A stretch of DNA of 9,620 nt from JBGPHT01 sp041484525 (GTDB lineage Bacteria > Acidobacteriota > Terriglobia > Bryobacterales > Bryobacteraceae), in contig JBGPHT010000225.1 in NCBI GenBank assembly GCA_041484525.1, positions 1 through 9,620 on the forward strand, in the 5' to 3' direction. Shown one piece after another: positions 6,159 to 9,620 of this stretch. The notes under the pieces were generated by a model. The model was given only the letters and a program-made list of their open reading frames with translations, had not been told where the DNA came from and did no database searches. Within the stretch, counting starts at the first letter, position 1. Every line of letters begins with the position of its first letter. The position numbers and the translations under genes were made by a program.

Positions 6159-6781
6159 AGTGCGAAGACGCTGAAATTCTGATCTGCGATTACGCCACGC
6201 TGACCTCGGCCGAAAGGTTCGAGCTCGAGCGGCACTTCGCGGGCTGTCCGGCGTGCGCCGAGCTGGCGCAGGATTCCGCCGCCGCGCTGGCGTTCATCGA
6301 TCGCGCGGCCGCAGTGGAGCCGCCGCCCGAGCTGATTACGAAGATCCTGTTCGACGCGCCGTGGAGCAAGAGCAAGGCGAAGCCGAAAGCCGGCCCCGGA
6401 TGGCTGCGAAAGTTTCTAGGCCCCGTGCTGCAGCCGCGCTTCGCGATGGGAATGGCGATGACGATCCTCTCCATTTCCATGCTGGCGCGCTTCATCGGCG
6501 TGCCGCGGCAATTGCGTCCGGCGGATCTCGAACCGGCCAAGGTGTGGGCCGGTCTCGAAGACCGCGCGGTCCTGGCGTGGTCGCGCACGGTGAAGTTCTA
6601 CGACAACCTGAAGTTTGTGTACCAGATTCAAACCACGCTGCGCGATTGGCAGCAGAAAGACGAAGAGCAGCGGCCCGCGGACCGGAAGAATTCACAGCCG
6701 GCCGACGAGCATAAACTGCCGACCAAAGCTCCGCCCCCATCCGGAGCGCCCGCCTCAACTACCCCCGGGGGACCACGTTAA
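6155..6781 (+). CDS. zf-HC2 (ZAS-type) membrane anti-sigma factor
   Basis: This 208-residue protein opens with a zinc-binding anti-sigma domain: C3, then H27-FAG-C31-PA-C34 (HxxxCxxC), the motif that clamps ECF sigma factors. One membrane helix lies at about 96-114 (RFAMGMAMTILSISMLARF), leaving a C-terminal part of about 90 residues on the far side. That part has an amphipathic or helical stretch (135-165) and a Pro-rich tail (180-208). It presumably holds the ECF sigma factor at the membrane until an envelope signal arrives. The C-terminal sensor region resembles no domain I recognise. Its start overlaps the sigma stop codon. The following gene begins 11 nt after its TAA. Confidence 0.9.
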   Translation: MKCEDAEILICDYATLTSAERFELERHFAGCPACAELAQDSAAALAFIDRAAAVEPPPELITKILFDAPWSKSKAKPKAGPGWLRKFLGPVLQPRFAMGMAMTILSISMLARFIGVPRQLRPADLEPAKVWAGLEDRAVLAWSRTVKFYDNLKFVYQIQTTLRDWQQKDEEQRPADRKNSQPADEHKLPTKAPPPSGAPASTTPGGPR

Positions 6782-6792
6782 AGGACTAGAGT

Positions 6793-7509
6793 ATGAACTG
6801 TCAAAATCATCCTGATGTGCCGGCAACGGCATACTGCCGCTCTTGCGGCAAGCCTGTTTGCGACCCCTGCCGGCGCGACGCCTACGGTACGGTTTTTTGC
6901 GCGGAGCACGCGCCCGCACCCGGCGCAGCAGCGCCCCCGATCGCCCCCGGCCCCGCCGCTCCCCCGCCCCCCACGGGAGACGCTGGATTCCGGCCTACCC
7001 CGAGTTACACGCCGCACTACCCCTCGTCTGACGTTTCCCCCGGCCTGGCGCTCTTTCTCGGGCTCATCCCCGGCGTCGGCGCCATTTACAACGGGCAGTA
7101 CGCCAAGGGGCTCGTGCACGCCATCATCTGGGGAATCCTGATGAGTATCACCAATTCGCGCGCGGCGCACGGCATGGAGCCGCTGTTCGTCATGCTGGTT
7201 TTGGCCTGGTGGGCCTACATGGCATTCGAGGCCTACCACACGGCCAGCAAGCGCCGTAACGGCGAGCCGGTGGACGAGTACTCGAGCCTCATCGACATGC
7301 GCGGCAAGTCGAGCCAGGTTCCGGTGGCGGCGATTTCGCTCATCATCCTGGGCGTGCTGCTGCTGCTCCACACGCTCGACCTGCTGGATTTCGAATACGT
7401 CGCGCGCTATTGGCCCGTGTTGCTGATCGTGGCGGGAGTGTACCTGCTGTACGGGCGTTTCTCGGCCGCGGAGCCGGAGCAGAAAGAGGCGCGCCATGAA
7501 CGGCACTAA
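6793..7509 (+). CDS. B-box zinc-finger membrane protein with LiaI/LiaF-like C-terminal TM module
   Basis: This is a 238-residue protein. Residues 1-40 form a zinc-binding B-box: C3, H6, C15, C18, C23, C26, C36, H39. A Pro/Ala-rich linker covers 41-80. A membrane region follows, with helices at about 84-98, 106-120 and 131-148; the turn IPGVGAIYNGQYAKG (92-106) is typical of TM2/PspC-neighbour membrane proteins. The C-terminal pair of helices (about 177-194 and 205-220, YWPVLLIVAGVYLLYGRF) is a LiaI/LiaF-like module that recurs in the next two genes. An AAGGA lies 7-8 nt before the ATG. The zinc domain sits at the predicted cytoplasmic N-terminus and may bind protein partners; function is unknown. 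It overlaps the next gene by 14 nt. Confidence 0.85.
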   Translation: MNCQNHPDVPATAYCRSCGKPVCDPCRRDAYGTVFCAEHAPAPGAAAPPIAPGPAAPPPPTGDAGFRPTPSYTPHYPSSDVSPGLALFLGLIPGVGAIYNGQYAKGLVHAIIWGILMSITNSRAAHGMEPLFVMLVLAWWAYMAFEAYHTASKRRNGEPVDEYSSLIDMRGKSSQVPVAAISLIILGVLLLLHTLDLLDFEYVARYWPVLLIVAGVYLLYGRFSAAEPEQKEARHERH

Positions 7510-7870
7510 ATCGTTCGTCTGCGCCATCCGTGGGCCCATCACGCTGATCACCCTGGGCGTGCTGTTCGCGCTCAACAACTTCACCACGTACCGGTTCGAC
7601 CAGACGTGGCCCGTGCTCCTCATCGTGTTCGGATTGCTCACGCTGCTGCGCCGCGGAATCGAGCCGCCCGCTCCGCCTCCGACGCCCTTTGCTTATACGC
7701 CGCAGGCGCCGCCGCCAACGCCCTACGGGCAGACGCCGTACTCGCAAACGCCCTACTCGCAAACCGCTCCTCCGGCCGAAGTGGCGAAAGGCGGCTTCGG
7801 CGGCAGCGCGCCGCAGCGCCCCGCTGAATCCACCGGGAATTCGCCCGCAAATCCGGGAGGCACGGCATGA
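7496..7870 (+). CDS. Small LiaI/LiaF-like membrane protein with Pro/Tyr/Gln-rich tail
   Basis: This 124-residue protein begins 14 nt inside the preceding gene. Two hydrophobic segments (about 13-28 and 38-52; RGPITLITLGVLFALNN, then TWPVLLIVFGLLTLLRR) form the same LiaI/LiaF-like transmembrane module found in its two neighbours. The rest (55-124) is a low-complexity Pro/Thr/Tyr/Gln/Ala tail including three TPY[GS]Q repeats (75-89). It has no catalytic motif. Likely it works with the adjacent membrane proteins in a complex or sensing unit. Its TGA overlaps the ATG of the next gene (ATGA). Confidence 0.8.
   Translation: MNGTKSFVCAIRGPITLITLGVLFALNNFTTYRFDQTWPVLLIVFGLLTLLRRGIEPPAPPPTPFAYTPQAPPPTPYGQTPYSQTPYSQTAPPAEVAKGGFGGSAPQRPAESTGNSPANPGGTA
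7718..7762 (+). repeat. Three tandem 15-bp units encoding TPY[GS]Q
   Basis: The units are 7718-7732, 7733-7747 and 7748-7762. The second and third differ at one base (acgccgtactcgcaa and acgccctactcgcaa); the first diverges more. The period is a multiple of three, so copy-number change would keep the frame of the small membrane protein. Confidence 0.8.
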
Positions 7871-9312
7871 GCGACTCCGCAAGGCACGACCTGAGAGTGA
7901 GACGGCGATCCTTCACCGGCCCGCTGCTACTGCTCATCGTGGGCGCGCTGTTTCTCTGGCACAACCTGCACCCGGAGGCGCCGCTATTCGATATCGTGGC
8001 GCGCTACTGGCCGTTCCTGCTGATCGGCTGGGGCGTGATGCGCCTGGTGGAAGTGGCTATCTGGAGCCGGCAAGGGTCCCGCGCCGGGTTCAGCGGCGGC
8101 GAGATCGTACTCGTCGTTCTGATCTGCATAGTGGGAACCGGCGTCTGGCAGGCCCACGAGCACGGCATCCGCTTCACGCCCCGCGGTCTGGATTGGCTGG
8201 GCGAGCAGTACGATTACACCGTCTCGGCGCAGGGTCCCGCGGCGGGCATGAACCGCATCGTGTTCGAGAACCCGCGCGGCAGTATCAAAGTGATCGGGGC
8301 GGACACGCAACAAGTGACCGTGAACGGGCACAAGCTGATCCGCGCGTATGCCAAGCGCGACGCCGACGAGACCGACGGCAAGACGCCCGTCGAGATCGTG
8401 CCGCAGGGCGACCGGCTGCTGATCCGCACCAATCAGGATCGCGCCCCCGATAACCAGCGCATGTCGGACGACCTCGAGGTCACGGTGCCGAAGGCGATGG
8501 CCGTCGAAGCGCGCGGCCGCGTGGGCGACATGGAAGTGACGGACGTGACAGGCAACGTGGAACTCTCGGGCGACCGTGCCGACGTGCGCCTGGCGCGCAT
8601 CGGCGGCAACGCGCGGCTCGACATCGGCCGCAGCGATCTGGTCCGCGCTGTGGATGTGAAGGGCCGGATCGACCTGCAGGGCCGCGGCTCCGACATCGAG
8701 CTCGAGAACATCGAAGGCCAGGTGACCATCAATGGCGCCTACATGGGCACGCTCGATTTCAAGAACCTGGCGAAGCCGCTGGCCTTCCAGGGCGCGCGCA
8801 ACACCGAGCTGCACGTGCAGGCCATCCCCGGGCGCATCAGCATGGACCTGGGCGAATTCACCGGCAAGAATCTGATCGGCCCGGTCCGCATAGTGGCGCG
8901 GTCGCGCGACATTAAGCTGGAGCAATTCACGCAATCGCTCGAACTCGAAACGGAGCGCGGCGACGTGGAACTGATGCCGGGTAAGACGCCTCTGCCGACC
9001 ATCGAGGCGCGTTCCGGAGTCGGCCGCATCGACCTGATCCTGCCCGACAAGGCCAACTTCCAGCTCGACGCCACCGCCGAGCGCGGCGAAGCCGTCAACG
9101 ATTTCGGTGGCGGCATCGAGAAGGACGTGCAGGGCCGCACGGCGACGCTGAAGAAATCAGGCGATGGTCCGATGATCCGCTTGACTGCCAACCGCGGGGG
9201 CATATCGGTGAGGAAGGAAGGCAGCCTGCCTCCGATGACGGACGATCGCGGCCTGCCTCCGAAAAGTCCGAAGCCTCCCAAGGCGCCGAAGGATAGTGAA
9301 GTAAGGATGTAA
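7867..9312 (+). CDS. DUF4097 putative adhesin with N-terminal LiaI/LiaF-like TM module
   Basis: This is a 481-residue protein. Residues 16-66 carry the LiaI/LiaF-like pair of hydrophobic segments (TGPLLLLIVGALFLWHN, then ARYWPFLLIGWGVMRL), and another membrane helix lies at 78-96. From about 128 to 448 the sequence is a run of short beta-strand repeats (for example VELSGDRADVRLARIGGNARLD-like units, and later GDVELMPGK and GRIDLILPDK). This is the pattern of DUF4097 proteins, often annotated as putative adhesins and predicted to form a beta-helix or beta-roll. The C-terminus (450-481) is Pro/Lys-rich. The beta domain is probably outside the membrane. It is the last and largest gene of the ECF sigma operon, joined by ATGA to the previous gene. 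A direct role in adhesion is not shown; an envelope-stress sensor or scaffold is equally possible. Confidence 0.88.
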   Translation: MSDSARHDLRVRRRSFTGPLLLLIVGALFLWHNLHPEAPLFDIVARYWPFLLIGWGVMRLVEVAIWSRQGSRAGFSGGEIVLVVLICIVGTGVWQAHEHGIRFTPRGLDWLGEQYDYTVSAQGPAAGMNRIVFENPRGSIKVIGADTQQVTVNGHKLIRAYAKRDADETDGKTPVEIVPQGDRLLIRTNQDRAPDNQRMSDDLEVTVPKAMAVEARGRVGDMEVTDVTGNVELSGDRADVRLARIGGNARLDIGRSDLVRAVDVKGRIDLQGRGSDIELENIEGQVTINGAYMGTLDFKNLAKPLAFQGARNTELHVQAIPGRISMDLGEFTGKNLIGPVRIVARSRDIKLEQFTQSLELETERGDVELMPGKTPLPTIEARSGVGRIDLILPDKANFQLDATAERGEAVNDFGGGIEKDVQGRTATLKKSGDGPMIRLTANRGGISVRKEGSLPPMTDDRGLPPKSPKPPKAPKDSEVRM

Positions 9313-9335
9313 GCAAAGCAGAAAAGGCCATTTGA

Positions 9336-9352
9336 GCCGCAGATGAACACAG
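9336..9352 (+). repeat. Second copy of the dispersed repeat, downstream of the DUF4097 gene
   Basis: This reads gccgcagatgaacacag, 15/17 identical to the minus-strand copy at 136-152 beside the intron. It lies in the 131-bp non-coding stretch 9313-9443, between the operon end and the broken hypothetical gene. Confidence 0.45.
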
Positions 9353-9353
9353 C

Positions 9354-9366
9354 GCGGCAGAGCCGC
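9354..9366. terminator. Short hairpin after the DUF4097 gene, weak terminator candidate
   Basis: GCGGC (9354-9358) and GCCGC (9362-9366) can pair around an AGA loop, 41 nt past the stop codon. No T-tract follows on either strand, so intrinsic termination is doubtful. I see no better terminator in 9313-9443. Confidence 0.2.
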
Positions 9367-9443
9367 AACCAAAATGATATGGCGCTGCGCTCCGAGTAAG
9401 ATGTTTGTTTCCAGGGCAAACGTCCCAAAAGGAGCACAACGCC

Positions 9444-9620
9444 ATGCAGAAGTTTATCGCGAAATTCGGCAGCCTGAGGAAGGTGTGATTTCGGGAGCGG
9501 ACCGATTGGTGTTCCGTGGCAGCTTGCGGGCCATCCAATACCAGTTCGGGATGATGGGCTATCTTTGGCACAAGCAAGTGCGGCTGACGGCGTTCGGCCA
9601 GCACGCTGAGCCGGTCACCA
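9444..9620 (+). pseudogene. Frameshifted start of a hypothetical protein (MQKFI... / GVISGADRLVFRGSLR...), truncated by window end
   Basis: An ATG at 9444 with AAGGAG (9429-9434) nine nt upstream opens a peptide MQKFIAKFGSLRKV that stops at the TGA 9486-9488. The shifted frame, from about 9482 to the window end, reads on without a stop: GVISGADRLVFRGSLRAIQ, then QFGMMGYLWHKQV and so on. From memory, a multicopy family of hypothetical proteins in acidobacteria begins MQ-x-FI and continues GV[IL]SG-x-DRLVFRG-x-LR, so the two frames look like one gene. Restoring a single G near 9482-9483 would join them (…K-G-V-I-S-G-A-D…). This is therefore a pseudogene, a sequencing error, or an intact ORF using GTG at 9485. 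The family function is unknown to me; the multicopy nature suggests mobile or repetitive origin. Confidence 0.6.

Noticed and set aside
7984..8934. 316-codon open frame on the minus strand within the DUF4097 gene
   Set aside because: It is rich in His/Ala/Asp/Arg with no recognisable domain; the sense frame has coherent membrane helices and beta repeats and fits the operon.
1..9620. tRNA, rRNA, CRISPR arrays, restriction or anti-phage genes
   Set aside because: No cloverleaf, rRNA signature, regular repeat-spacer array or defence-type domain was seen on either strand.

Overview
This GC-rich window looks chromosomal and most resembles an Acidobacteriota genome of the Solibacter/Bryobacter type. 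That is inferred from the protein styles: a primary sigma factor with a long Lys/Arg/Glu-rich spacer, a zf-HC2 / B-box / DUF4097 operon, a sorbosone-dehydrogenase-type quinoprotein paired with a multiheme cytochrome, and a recalled multicopy hypothetical family at the right edge. No rRNA marker is present to confirm it.

Left part (1-5351) is all on the minus strand. Read in the direction of transcription (right to left) it holds: a GTG-started polytopic membrane protein of the MprF/AglD-like flippase family; nrdR, joined to it by an ATGA overlap; a 274-bp AT-richer intergenic region; rpoD, with a near-perfect Shine-Dalgarno and a strong intrinsic terminator; a secreted PQQ-type sorbosone dehydrogenase beginning only 17 nt beyond that terminator; and a seven-haem c-type cytochrome with a TTG start 4 nt after the dehydrogenase stop. 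The last two look like a periplasmic sugar/aldehyde oxidation pair: dehydrogenase plus electron acceptor. Thirty-eight nt after the cytochrome stop, structured non-coding sequence begins with GTGCG and runs off the window. I read it as the 5' end of a group II intron.

Right part (5478-9312) is one tight plus-strand operon of five genes: an ECF sigma factor, a zf-HC2 anti-sigma factor (ATGA overlap), a B-box zinc-finger membrane protein, a small LiaI/LiaF-like membrane protein (14-nt overlap) and a large DUF4097 putative-adhesin protein with an N-terminal LiaI/LiaF-like module (ATGA overlap). The last three proteins each carry a version of the same transmembrane module. The set looks like a cell-envelope stress or sensing system. 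A divergent promoter region (5352-5477) with a good sigma-70 promoter, a perfect 10-bp palindrome and three GCCGGAAA repeats separates the two halves.

After 9312, a short non-coding stretch contains a copy of a repeat that also lies at the intron insertion point on the left. It is followed by the beginning of a hypothetical gene that appears to be broken by a one-base frameshift. The most notable points are the envelope-stress operon with its triplicated module, the two mobile/repetitive boundaries sharing a landing-site-like repeat, and the dehydrogenase-cytochrome pair placed directly behind the rpoD terminator.
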